Assembly (NCBI RefSeq): GCF_030409225.1
Contig: NZ_JAUFPK010000004.1
Location: 126,943 to 190,942 of the forward strand
Reading direction: 5' to 3'
Length of the DNA: 64,000 nt
DNA from: Aquisalimonas lutea
GTDB taxonomy: Bacteria > Pseudomonadota > Gammaproteobacteria > Nitrococcales > Aquisalimonadaceae
Shown here: positions 34,654-42,437 of the stretch, in pieces
Layout: each line of letters starts with the position of its first letter
Numbering within the stretch: position 1 is the first letter of the stretch
Notes under the pieces: model-generated
Databases searched by the model: none
Told to the model about the DNA's origin: nothing
What the model saw: only the letters and a program-made list of their open reading frames with translations
Position numbers and translations under genes: made by a program

Positions 34654-35256
34654 ATGGCGATCCCCCAGAAAAGCCACGTCCAGAAGGTCCTTGAGCCATA
34701 TCACTCGACACTCCTGAACATAGTCTCTGGGGCATGGGCAAAATGGCAATCTGCAGAGCTTGATTTGCCACCGGCCAGCAGCCGAACCAGGGCGTGCGTA
34801 GTTTGGGATGCGATGATAGACCGTGCGCTGGATGCCTTCGACGATGACCCTCGCGTCGTCGTGGTGAGTCGCTTTCAAACATACTACTTCCTCATCGACG
34901 ATCAGGTTGGACTGCGCTTCAAGAAAGGGGACGAAGCAGGCCTGAGCAGGAACTACCCAACACAGACGGCGCTGGATTTCCACGAACCTGATAGCGACCT
35001 GTTTGGAACGCCGGATAAGGTTGAAGTTGTTTACGGTCTGGACCGTACCGAATCCGAGCTTTCCCAAGTGCTGGTAGTCGCCCGAAACGGGGACCAAGTG
35101 GCCTGGGCATACGACCTTACAGAGATGGCTGCGGCCGATGTTATCGACCTGCCGGTCGAACAGCCCACGCCGCAGCATGACGCGCGCCGTGTCATACGGC
35201 TTAAAGATGACAATGCCGGCAGCGAGCGAAATGAGGAGTCGGGCGACGACGGTTAG
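34654..35256 (+). CDS. Unknown soluble protein beside XRE-ImmA gene (element cargo)
   Basis: I do not recognise a named family. The 200-residue protein has no signal peptide or membrane helix. An N-terminal helical part (VQKVLEPYHSTLLNIVSGAWAKW in part) leads to a mixed alpha/beta core (VVVVSRFQTYYFLIDDQVGL, VEVVYGLD) and an acidic, disordered C-terminus. ATG 34654 is chosen because AGGTG lies 8 nt before it; earlier TTG 34597 falls inside the promoter repeat. GC is lower than in the chromosome. A terminator follows, so the XRE-ImmA gene downstream probably has its own promoter. Confidence 0.7.
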   Translation: MAIPQKSHVQKVLEPYHSTLLNIVSGAWAKWQSAELDLPPASSRTRACVVWDAMIDRALDAFDDDPRVVVVSRFQTYYFLIDDQVGLRFKKGDEAGLSRNYPTQTALDFHEPDSDLFGTPDKVEVVYGLDRTESELSQVLVVARNGDQVAWAYDLTEMAAADVIDLPVEQPTPQHDARRVIRLKDDNAGSERNEESGDDG

Positions 35257-35336
35257 GAAGCACCAGACTCCAACAGGTGACTCGGAGCATGTCAGCGGAA
35301 TTGCTTTAGGGGCATCGTCCAGCCTCTTTGTAACGC

Positions 35337-35367
35337 AGCAGCCCTCCAGTTATGGAGGGCTGCTTTT
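35337..35367 (+). terminator. Rho-independent terminator
   Basis: AGCAGCCCTCCA (35337-35348) pairs perfectly with TGGAGGGCTGCT (35353-35364) around a GTTA loop, and TTTT follows. It ends the transcript of the gene at 34654-35256. Confidence 0.9.
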
Positions 35368-35411
35368 CGCTCTTTAAGTGACGGCGTCGGCATGGTCGCT
35401 GACTTTGGCAG

Positions 35412-35428
35412 CGAGAACACCGAGAACA
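35412..35428 (+). promoter_or_regulatory. Possible operator: tandem CGAGAACA
   Basis: CGAGAACA occurs at 35412-35419 and 35421-35428, between the terminator and the XRE-ImmA start. It could be a binding site for the XRE domain of that protein; a clear promoter was not found. Confidence 0.3.
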
Positions 35429-35467
35429 ATAGTCCGCCAACTGTGAACTGCGCGGAGAAATAGTGCT

Positions 35468-36529
35468 ATGAGTGGTATCAATCGCGAATTGATCCAAGTT
35501 GGCCGTCAACTCAGGAAAATGAGCCAGACCGAGCTGGCCCGACAGGCAAGCATCACCCAAGGCTTTCTGTCAAAGATCGAACAGGGTGTTAAAGAGCCTG
35601 ATGACGACACTGTAACCCGACTGGCTGATGCGCTCGGTTTGCCAGAGAGTTTCTTCGAGCAGCCGGACCGTGTTTACGGTTTGCCTGTCAGCGTTCACCC
35701 CATGTTTCGCAAAAAGAGCAAGGTTGGCGTAAAAACACTGGATGCAATCCAAGCGGAGTTGAATGTCCGAATAATGCATATTCGGAGATTGATCAAGGCA
35801 GTCGACCTTGAGGCTTCCCTCCCTCTGCCGGAGTTTGACGTAGATGAGTACCACGGAGACCCGGAAGAAATCGCGGGCTTGGTTCGGCGTACTTGGCTAA
35901 TCCCTCGCGGGCCCATTGACAATTTAACGGACTACGTTGAACAAGCAGGGGTTCTGGTAATAGACAATAACTTCAGTGGATCGGACATCGACGGAGTGAC
36001 GTTGGCAGTCCCCGGATTGCCTCCATGCATTTTCCTGAACTCCGATAGGCCAGCAGACCGGCGACGATTTACGTTGGCACATGAGCTTGGGCATTTGATA
36101 ATGCATAGAATACCGACGCCGACGATGGAAGATGAGGCGAATGCATTTGCATCGGCATTGCTTATGCCTGCCTCTGATATAGGCCCACAACTGAACCGGA
36201 CTACCCTGGCGAAGTTGGCTTCGCTCAAACGAGTTTGGAAGGTATCCATGGCAGCTCTGTTGATGAGAGCGAAAACCCTTGGAAAGGTCAGCCCCAACCA
36301 GAGTTCTTATCTATGGAGACAGATGGGACCATATCGTAAGCGTGAACCAGCACAATTGGACTTTGCACCCGAAAAGCCAACCGTGTTCCCCGAGTTGCTG
36401 CGTCTTCACATGGATGAACTGGGATATTCCATTGACGAACTTGGCTCGATACTCCACGTCCATGGCGCGGATATGAACCAGTTCTATCATATTCAAGAGA
36501 AAGGCGGATTGCGTTTGGTGAAGAGCTAA
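35468..36529 (+). CDS. XRE helix-turn-helix / ImmA-IrrE metallopeptidase fusion
   Basis: The 353-residue protein joins an N-terminal XRE domain (about 8-65, MSQTELARQASITQGFLSKI) to an M78-type zinc peptidase domain. The zinc motif is HELGH at 205-209, with the downstream EDEANAFASALLMP that supplies the third ligand. Proteins of this build cleave repressors or antitoxins in mobile elements, and some belong to toxin-antitoxin-type defence pairs. It is in a low-GC stretch and has its own transcription unit. The likely target is a regulator of the element or the neighbouring protein (inference). Confidence 0.9.
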   Translation: MSGINRELIQVGRQLRKMSQTELARQASITQGFLSKIEQGVKEPDDDTVTRLADALGLPESFFEQPDRVYGLPVSVHPMFRKKSKVGVKTLDAIQAELNVRIMHIRRLIKAVDLEASLPLPEFDVDEYHGDPEEIAGLVRRTWLIPRGPIDNLTDYVEQAGVLVIDNNFSGSDIDGVTLAVPGLPPCIFLNSDRPADRRRFTLAHELGHLIMHRIPTPTMEDEANAFASALLMPASDIGPQLNRTTLAKLASLKRVWKVSMAALLMRAKTLGKVSPNQSSYLWRQMGPYRKREPAQLDFAPEKPTVFPELLRLHMDELGYSIDELGSILHVHGADMNQFYHIQEKGGLRLVKS

Positions 36530-36719
36530 CAAGTACCCCGTGCGAACCGACGACAGCTTGGCTCGCAATCGGCTACGGCACTTTACGGGCATGGCCCGCT
36601 GCGACGCCTACCCCGTCAGCACGCGGGTGAACTCGCCGGAGAATAACGATCCCGACCTGTTACAGCGGGTGGCCTGAGCCGTCCCTCCCAACCCTCCAGA
36701 ATGATAAGGGGAGAGCCCT

Positions 36720-37616
36720 ATGCGTCGATCCATAGCAGCACTGGCAGTTTTCGCAGCAGGCGTATCAAGTATTGCAGCGGCCGAAACATTCGATGCCTGG
36801 TATACCGAGTGCGACCCGGGCTGTCGCACCTTCACTATCGAAGAGGTCCACAAATGGGATGATGGGGGAGAGCCGTTCCGCGTCCTTCTAGAGATTGATG
36901 AAGATGATCGCCTAGTCGTATCTGCACTGCTCAGCCGGCAGGAATACGAGGAATATTATACCTTTGACCCGCCGACCGAATTACGGCGAAACGGAAGAGA
37001 ATACGTCGCTGCACGGCAGTTCTTTGGCGACTCGCCAGCGACGATCTCGGTAGATGGGGAAGAGGTCCTGTCCGTGGAGACCAAGGACGGCGGACATATG
37101 GCTGGCACACTGACCGAGACCACACTGCAGGCGTTCCGGTCCGGGCGGGACGCTGTGTTACGCGGTACCGGATTTTGTGCTGCACCGGGCTGTGCTAAGC
37201 AGTCGATCACGTTTTCCCTGATGGGGTTCTCCGCGGCATACAGTGCACGCGGATCCAACACGGAAACTGGGCCCGACTCGGCCAGCGAATCTTCTGAAGA
37301 TCCAGTAGCGGCCGTTGCGCACGTTCTGGCAGGTAATCGCTACGGAATCGAGGAACGGCATCTGCGCACTAGGCGCAACCCGTACGGTGTAGGCACTTTC
37401 GTATATATACCAAAGGTGCAGATTGCGGAATATGACCGGTTCTTCGTGTGGTTCGTGAAGTCCGGGCAACCTGTCGCGCTGAACGGCCCGACGATCAGCG
37501 TCACCAACAACGCGAAGCGCCCGCTGGGTATGGGCTACGTATTCTGGGAAGGCACTGGCCTTAACGGCAATAATGCCACAGAGCGTGGGCTAGATACCGC
37601 TTTCGAGGATCGTTAA
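36720..37616 (+). CDS. Exported protein, IalB-like
   Basis: A signal peptide covers residues 1-21 (IAALAVFAAGVSSIAAA), with cleavage likely before ETFDAW. The next 150 residues resemble invasion-associated-locus-B proteins: FDAWYTECDPGC near the start, then LQAFRSGRDAVLR, a Cys pair (FCAAPGC) and FSLMGFSAAY. This assignment is by eye and weak. The C-terminal 120 residues are unfamiliar. It sits between the XRE-ImmA gene and the minus-strand replication module, with lower GC than the chromosome. Confidence 0.6.
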   Translation: MRRSIAALAVFAAGVSSIAAAETFDAWYTECDPGCRTFTIEEVHKWDDGGEPFRVLLEIDEDDRLVVSALLSRQEYEEYYTFDPPTELRRNGREYVAARQFFGDSPATISVDGEEVLSVETKDGGHMAGTLTETTLQAFRSGRDAVLRGTGFCAAPGCAKQSITFSLMGFSAAYSARGSNTETGPDSASESSEDPVAAVAHVLAGNRYGIEERHLRTRRNPYGVGTFVYIPKVQIAEYDRFFVWFVKSGQPVALNGPTISVTNNAKRPLGMGYVFWEGTGLNGNNATERGLDTAFEDR

Positions 37617-37630
37617 GAGAAGACCTCTAG

Positions 37631-37659
37631 AAAAAGGAAGCCCGGCATGGGGACCGGGC
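37631..37659 (-). terminator. Minus-strand terminator of the element's long operon
   Basis: GCCCGG and CCGGGC (37654-37659 and 37640-37645) form a stem read from the minus strand, followed by TTCCTTTTT. It lies about 300 bp beyond the last minus-strand gene and after the stop of the plus-strand exported protein. Confidence 0.55.
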
Positions 37660-37777
37660 GAAGGGGCGCGACAGCGGAGACCAACGCGCCAAATCGGTAG
37701 CCGAGAGGTAACGCCCAAGAGCGGGACGCCGGGGCCGGCCACCGTCGTTATGGCCCCGCTTCATGCTTGCTCTGTCG

Positions 37778-37900
37778 TGTTGCACGCTCCGCCCCTGTGC
37801 AACAGAGGTGTGCAACAAACCCAAATTTTCACGATTCCATTTCCGGAGCTAATTTCGGCAATTTCCAGAATTCAGGGGAATTCATAAGTCACTGATTAAC
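37778..37900. repeat. GTGCAACA repeats beside AT-rich tract (possible origin or operator)
   Basis: The motif occurs at 37797-37804 and 37810-37817, and inverted (TGTTGCAC) at 37778-37785. An AT-rich stretch (37818-37900, with CAAATTTTCA and GGGGAATTCATAAG) follows. The 346-bp gap 37617-37962 holds these and the terminator; no gene is supported. Iteron plus AT-rich layout fits a replication origin, or an operator. Confidence 0.45.
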
Positions 37901-37962
37901 CTGGATGTTGCCCCTTTTCGAGACCCTGATTTTTGGTGAATCATGTGTCTCAGGGCCCCGCA

Positions 37963-38337
37963 TCACCCCCTGGGAGCCCCAGGGTCCCCCGCACCTGGGG
38001 CGTCCTCGGCTCGATCCGTGGCGACGATGAACGCCTGTTCCGCGGCGCGTTCCTGGAAGGTCGCCTGGTCGGCGTGGCGGCGCTGGTACGCTCGCGTCAC
38101 CAGGTTCTGCCACGCGGTAGCATCATCGTCCGCTGCCGAACCGAGTTCCGGCGAGGCTCCTGGCGCGTGTACGGCTTTCTCGTGGAAGCTCCGCCGTTGC
38201 TGGTAAGTACGGCCGGCCAGAGCCGACAAGCCGCCGCTTGCCTCGCCCTGGCCGGGACTGGTGTCGTCCGTCGCCGCTCCCGGGCGCTGCCGGGCCCCTG
38301 ACGGGAGTATGTTTCGGTAACTCGTTCGTGCCGTCAT
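37963..38337 (-). CDS. Unknown 124-residue protein (element)
   Basis: No family is recognised. The ribosome site is excellent (GGAGGTAGAAGCA before ATG 38337), which supports translation. The sequence is polar and Gln/Ala/Glu-rich, with helical stretches (WQNLVTRAYQRRHADQATF) and no membrane helix or Cys motif. It is the last gene of the long minus-strand run. Confidence 0.65.
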   Translation of the reverse strand: MTARTSYRNILPSGARQRPGAATDDTSPGQGEASGGLSALAGRTYQQRRSFHEKAVHAPGASPELGSAADDDATAWQNLVTRAYQRRHADQATFQERAAEQAFIVATDRAEDAPGAGDPGAPRG

Positions 38338-38386
38338 TGCTTCTACCTCCAGGTGAATGGGGCGCCCCTAAAGGTGCCCCCGGTCG

Positions 38387-38911
38387 TTACGCCTCCGCGG
38401 CCGCGGGCCACTCGACATTTAGAATGACGTCGGGGCTGGCGTCCGGGCGGCGCTGGATCTCGACGCCGGCGGCCTCCGCCTCCACGATCAGGTTTTCTTC
38501 GTGGCGCTCCAGCTCCCGGATTTTCTTCTCCAGCTCCGCCAGCTTGCCGGGCCGTTCAGCCATAGCCACGGCGCCGTCATCCTCCGGCAGCTCCTGCAGG
38601 ATTGCTTCCCGCACCTGGTCCCGGAACAGGGATGCCATCAGCGGCCCCACGTCAACGCTGCTCTGATCGCCACGCCGTACCGGCAGGCGGAAGGGGTTTC
38701 CTTCCCGCCGCCCGGGAGCCGCGAAGTCGCTGGCAAGTAGATCGATGCGGGCCCGGCTCGCCTGTTCAGTCAGCCAACTATCCACGCGCTCGGCTACTTC
38801 GTCCTTAGTCAGCGGCGCTTCCGCCAGGCGCTCGCGCTCCCGCCGGGTCGTCTGGATCTGTTCCCGCACGCTCTGGACGGCTTGGCGGGGGTCGTTGCTG
38901 TTGCTCGCCAT
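38387..38911 (-). CDS. Unknown helical protein (element)
   Basis: ATG 38911 follows GGGAGA and gives 174 residues. The N-terminal (VQSVREQIQTTRRERERLAE) and C-terminal (LAELEKKIRELERHEENLIV) parts look like coiled coils. No catalytic motif or family is recognised. It lies between two other unknown genes with short spacers, so probably in one operon. Confidence 0.7.
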   Translation of the reverse strand: MASNSNDPRQAVQSVREQIQTTRRERERLAEAPLTKDEVAERVDSWLTEQASRARIDLLASDFAAPGRREGNPFRLPVRRGDQSSVDVGPLMASLFRDQVREAILQELPEDDGAVAMAERPGKLAELEKKIRELERHEENLIVEAEAAGVEIQRRPDASPDVILNVEWPAAAEA

Positions 38912-38931
38912 GGTTCTGTTCTCCCGTCCAT

Positions 38932-39408
38932 TCAGGTGGTTACGTTGGTTTCCGGTTCGCCAGGGCGGCGCCAAGCGAGTTCGTCCCGGGCGTACTTTTC
39001 CAGGCGGTTCGCTAACTCCCGGGTGGTGTGCAGGCGCTGGCGCTGGGTTTGCCATTGATCGTCCAGGCGCTGGAATTCCTGTTGCGCCCGCTGCAAGTCT
39101 GTCTCCAGCTTATTGATTTGCCTTTCATTTTCTTTCGTCGCGGCGTTGTTATTGCCGAGCGCCGCGCCCCGCTGGCGGAACATAGATAGATTCCGCTCGA
39201 TCTCCCGGACGCGTTGGAGTGCGGTCTCGCGCCGCTTGGTAAGCTGCTCATGCGCAGCGCTCAAGGCGTCCGCATCGTCCAGGATGCGGAGAAGCTTTGT
39301 TTCATCGAAGGCCGGGCGAACCGAGTCTACCCGCTCCGGGGGCTGCAGGGCCTTTTCCATTTCTTCGGGACTAACGCGCAAGCCGGCGGGGACCTTAAAT
39401 TTAGCCAT
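38932..39408 (-). CDS. Unknown coiled-coil protein (element)
   Basis: GAGGT precedes ATG 39408. Of the 158 residues, about 45-145 form a long coiled coil rich in Arg, Gln and Glu (RQINKLETDLQRAQQEFQRL). The N-terminus is MAKFKVPAGLRVSPEE. No family is recognised; structure resembles many small phage or plasmid proteins. Confidence 0.7.
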   Translation of the reverse strand: MAKFKVPAGLRVSPEEMEKALQPPERVDSVRPAFDETKLLRILDDADALSAAHEQLTKRRETALQRVREIERNLSMFRQRGAALGNNNAATKENERQINKLETDLQRAQQEFQRLDDQWQTQRQRLHTTRELANRLEKYARDELAWRRPGEPETNVTT

Positions 39409-39458
39409 CGCTGATTACCTCACGTGGTCTGCTGTTCTACCTGATCGTCCGGGACAGT

Positions 39459-39992
39459 TCACCGCGCTGGCGTGGAAGGAAAAACCCGCATTTCACTTCC
39501 ATGTGGAGACAGGGCGGCCAGCGCCTTTGCGCTGGTGGGTAGCTGCAGGCCCGCGGCCTCGGCGACGCGAGCGGCCTGGAACAGCGCGCGCTGTTGGTCC
39601 GTGGCGTGCCCAGGGGGCTCCGCCCAGGCCCGCCACCGTGGCCAGCGCCGCGCCTGGAACTCGCCAACGGCGGCCGCCAGTGCCCGGGCCCGGGCCCAGG
39701 TGGTAGCTCCGTCCGTCGCCTCCAGCGCCGCGGCGAGCCAGGCATCGCGCCTTTCCCGGGCCAGCGTGCGTGCGGGATGCTCCTGCCCGGCCGCCAGCGC
39801 CAGGCCCAGGGCGTGCGCCGGATCCTCGCCAGACTCGATGGCCGCCAGCGCCTCCACCAGGAACCCCACCAGCTCCGCCCGCGGCAGCTCCCCGCCCTCC
39901 AGGGCCTGGCGCACGGCCGCCAGCGACCGCAGGGCCTGGACGGGATCCGCGGCCGCGGTGTCGTCCCCGGAGCTGGCGGCGCGGGTGGCCAT
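39459..39992 (-). CDS. Unknown Ala-rich helical protein (element)
   Basis: ATG 39992 lies 2 nt after the previous gene's stop, with GAGGGAC before it. The 177 residues are Ala/Leu/Arg-rich and all-helical by eye, with no motif I recognise. The GC content is high, like the rest of the replication side of the element. Confidence 0.65.
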   Translation of the reverse strand: MATRAASSGDDTAAADPVQALRSLAAVRQALEGGELPRAELVGFLVEALAAIESGEDPAHALGLALAAGQEHPARTLARERRDAWLAAALEATDGATTWARARALAAAVGEFQARRWPRWRAWAEPPGHATDQQRALFQAARVAEAAGLQLPTSAKALAALSPHGSEMRVFPSTPAR

Positions 39993-39993
39993 G

Positions 39994-40212
39994 TCAGTCC
40001 CTCGGCTCCCCGCGGACGCTGTCCGCCAGGAACTTCAAATCGGCTGCGATCTCGTCCAGGCCGGCGCGGTCGTCGTACGCGCCGACCAGCTCGGCACGGC
40101 CAGTGAGTATGTGGACGTGGCCGGTGTCGTCCTGGACCAGCACCACCCTCCCGTGGTCGCGGGCCTTGTTCTGTATCACCATCGCTCTGCGCTTCGCTGC
40201 AGAAGTCGTCAT
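39994..40212 (-). CDS. Unknown small protein (element)
   Basis: ATG 40212 follows GGAGGG and gives 72 residues; GTG 40230 is possible but has no better ribosome site. The core (VVLVQDDTGHVHILTGRAEL) looks like a small beta-rich domain, followed by a helix. No family is recognised. It is the first gene after the repeat-rich gap downstream of the RepA-like gene. Confidence 0.65.
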   Translation of the reverse strand: MTTSAAKRRAMVIQNKARDHGRVVLVQDDTGHVHILTGRAELVGAYDDRAGLDEIAADLKFLADSVRGEPRD

Positions 40213-40311
40213 GCCAGGCCCTCCAGCCACGTTGCCGCTCGGATCGCGGCGAACGACAGGTAGTCGGACGATGGTTTCATTTCATTCCCCCTATCTGGTT
40301 CCGCGCCGCGC

Positions 40312-40421
40312 GTCCGCCGGTGTCCGCTTTGCGTCCGTTTTCCGTCCCATTTGTCCGCATTCGCCCCTCGCTAGCCTGTCCGTCCGTCCGCCGCCCCCTT
40401 AGGGGGCGGACGGACGGACAG
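40312..40421. repeat. GTCCG repeats and long hairpin at the end of the RepA-like gene
   Basis: GTCCG occurs seven times between 40312 and 40390 (for example 40312, 40322, 40333, 40353, 40378, 40382 and 40386). From 40376 to 40421 a near-perfect inverted repeat (CTGTCCGTCCGTCC with GGACGGACGGACAG, GCCCCCT with AGGGGGC, one 3-nt bulge) forms a hairpin. The stop codon of the RepA-like gene (TTA at 40399-40401) is at its tip. It may be a terminator or an origin element. Confidence 0.6.
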
Positions 40422-41541
40422 CGGAACGGACAAAGCCGTGATCCATGACAACGGCGTGATGGTCATTCAGGGAGTCCTTGACCTGATGGAAGCGCCGACG
40501 GTCCATTCCCTCGGCGACGCAGGCCGAACGCCAGGCATCAACCGATACCCTGGCGGTGTCGGGGTCGCGTCCGTCCGCCTCCACGTTGGCGCGGTGCTCT
40601 GCCTCCAAACGTTCCAGAAGCGCCAAGGCGATACGCTGGTTCTTGCCTCGCGCGGGCTGACCATGCTGTGGCGGCGTGTAGTCCGTGGAGTCGAGCACGG
40701 CGCTGGTGACTTCATGGCCGTCCTCATCCTGGAATCCGAGTTCCACCGAGCGAATGCGGAAGGCCCACGGCTCCGGTTCTGGCGCGTCTTTCATCTTTGT
40801 AGCTTCCAGGCGGACGACCCCTTGTTCGTCCTTATCCATCCGATACTCAGCGTCCAACGCTCCCTTCAGAGCCATGGCTCCCCGGCCGCGCGACTTGTCC
40901 CCGTGACCGGTGTGATGAATGACCAGGACGGTAGCGCGGTGGGCGGTACGGAGTGCGTCCATGACTTGGACCGCGATATTCATGTCCTGTGTGGAGTTCT
41001 CGTCGCCGCTGCCAAAGTTCCGGGCCAGCGTGTCCACGACGATGAGCGCCGGGCTGCCCTCGGCTTCCGCGAGGTCGTCCACCGCCTTCTGCACAGCAAG
41101 CGCGGATTCCCAGTCGCACAACGCGGCCGGCCCCTTGCTTACGTACAGCGGGGCGTCTTCCAGCGACTGCTGGTGGCGGATGGTCCATGCCTTCCTGCGC
41201 CGGGCCAGTCCGTTCAGGCCCTCACCTGCCAGGTAGACGACGGGCCCATGTTTGACGCGCTGCCCCTGGTAGTCCTTCCCGGTTGCGACACTGCACGCCC
41301 AATCAACCGCGAGAAACGACTTTCCGCAGCCGGGATCTCCGAACACCAGCGCGAGCGTGTCGGCCTCCAGGTAGTCACGAATCAGCCAGGACGGGGCTTT
41401 CGGTTCGATGTCCGCCGCCTTCACCAGCTCGAACCGCGCCGGCGGCTTGTCGGCACCATCCCCGGCCAGCTCGGCGGCCTTCTCGTCTAGCCAGTTCGCG
41501 CCGCGCGCGGCACCGTCCGGAAATTCTTTTACGTCAGACAT
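40399..41541 (-). CDS. RepA-like hexameric ATPase/helicase (element)
   Basis: This RecA-fold ATPase resembles RSF1010 RepA-type replicative helicases. Walker A is GDPGCGKS (about residues 68-75), Walker B-like ALIVVDTLARNFG follows, then VLVIHHTGHGDKSRGRG. ATG 41541 overlaps the CHC2 gene by 8 bp; the frame upstream to 41610 is not used. Length is 380 residues. Pairing with a CHC2 protein suggests the element replicates after excision. Confidence 0.82.
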   Translation of the reverse strand: MSDVKEFPDGAARGANWLDEKAAELAGDGADKPPARFELVKAADIEPKAPSWLIRDYLEADTLALVFGDPGCGKSFLAVDWACSVATGKDYQGQRVKHGPVVYLAGEGLNGLARRRKAWTIRHQQSLEDAPLYVSKGPAALCDWESALAVQKAVDDLAEAEGSPALIVVDTLARNFGSGDENSTQDMNIAVQVMDALRTAHRATVLVIHHTGHGDKSRGRGAMALKGALDAEYRMDKDEQGVVRLEATKMKDAPEPEPWAFRIRSVELGFQDEDGHEVTSAVLDSTDYTPPQHGQPARGKNQRIALALLERLEAEHRANVEADGRDPDTARVSVDAWRSACVAEGMDRRRFHQVKDSLNDHHAVVMDHGFVRSAVRPSAP

Positions 41542-42013
41542 TTGCGCCGCCCTCCCTGGCCGCATTCCGCAGCCGGGCAGCTGCGACGGCGACGCGCTCC
41601 ACGTCGTCATCCGTCAGCGCCTCGCCCCGCCGGATGGTGTCCGCAGCCACCAGCACAACGACCGCTTCAGATGCGATGGCCGCCAACACGTCGCGCGGGA
41701 TCCACCGTTCCCCTTGACGCATCGGGCCGCGCCCCAATGACTTGTTCGGGAATAGATCCGCAAGGTCTAGGCCCACGGCCGCCAGCACATCACCTGCGGG
41801 ACAGCCCGCGAAGCAATGCAGGAGTACCGTGCCGTCGCCGCACTCCCGAACCGACAATGACGGGGATCGGTCGTCGTGCGCCGGGCACCGCGCCGCCCAA
41901 CGGCTCGGCCCGGTGGCCTTCACCGACTCCAGCCGCCGCAGCAGCTCGTTTACTGGGGTCGCATCGGCGTCGGCGGATGCCTGCGCGGGGGCGCCTTGTT
42001 CTCTGTTCTTCAT
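41534..42013 (-). CDS. CHC2 zinc-finger primase-like protein without TOPRIM domain (element)
   Basis: The N-terminal half carries a CHC2 zinc finger as in DnaG primases: RCPAHDDRSPSLSV and LLHCFAGCPAGDVL. The protein is only 159 residues, so it lacks the TOPRIM catalytic domain of a full primase. ATG 42013 overlaps the upstream gene (ATGA) and its own end overlaps the RepA-like gene by 8 bp. It probably loads or guides a primase or helicase, or is a remnant (inference). Confidence 0.78.
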   Translation of the reverse strand: MKNREQGAPAQASADADATPVNELLRRLESVKATGPSRWAARCPAHDDRSPSLSVRECGDGTVLLHCFAGCPAGDVLAAVGLDLADLFPNKSLGRGPMRQGERWIPRDVLAAIASEAVVVLVAADTIRRGEALTDDDVERVAVAAARLRNAAREGGANV

Positions 42014-42210
42014 TGGTTCCCCTCCCGCTTGCGGGCGAGCGGCTGCCTTGCTGCCCACGCGTCGGCCTCGTTTTCGGTGACCACGGCCGTGCCGTTGACC
42101 AGGTGCATGGGCGGGCCTTTCCCCGCCAGCACCATCTGGTTCATCACGCTGGGCGCGATCCCGTGGCGACGTGCGACCTGGTGGAGGTTCAATAGGCGGT
42201 TGCTGGTCAT
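42010..42210 (-). CDS. AlpA-like small DNA-binding protein (element)
   Basis: The 66-residue protein starts MTSNRLLNLHQVARRHGIAP, and continues with MVLAGKGPPMHLVNG and ENEADAWAARQ. This is the helix-turn-helix layout of AlpA/excisionase-type proteins. It overlaps both neighbours by 4 bp. It could be an excisionase or regulator of the element. Confidence 0.65.
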   Translation of the reverse strand: MTSNRLLNLHQVARRHGIAPSVMNQMVLAGKGPPMHLVNGTAVVTENEADAWAARQPLARKREGNQ

Positions 42211-42437
42211 AGGGCTGCCCTCCCGCCGTCGGCGTCGAGGGCTACCAGGACCGCATCGCGCCACTGCACTACCGCCGCCGACTTGTCCGGGCCGGGCGGC
42301 TGGTGGCGGATCAGGCGTGCACGATTGATCGCGGCGCGCCAGCGCATAGCCCGCCCCTGGTGGCAGGCGTTATACTCGGCGCTGTCTCCCTTCTGGCCTC
42401 GGCCGCCGGCCCCCACCGGCGGCTGCTCCGAGGCCAT
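42207..42437 (-). CDS. Unknown small protein (element)
   Basis: The 76-residue product is basic and has no recognised motif; the central part (MRWRAAINRARLIRHQPPGP) is Arg-rich. It starts on ATG 42437, which overlaps the upstream stop by one base, and its stop overlaps the next start. Tight coupling supports it being real. Confidence 0.5.
   Translation of the reverse strand: MASEQPPVGAGGRGQKGDSAEYNACHQGRAMRWRAAINRARLIRHQPPGPDKSAAVVQWRDAVLVALDADGGRAAL

Noticed and set aside
37933-38301. Plus-strand frame opposite the gene at 37963-38337
   Set aside because: No ribosome site; the minus-strand gene has an excellent one.
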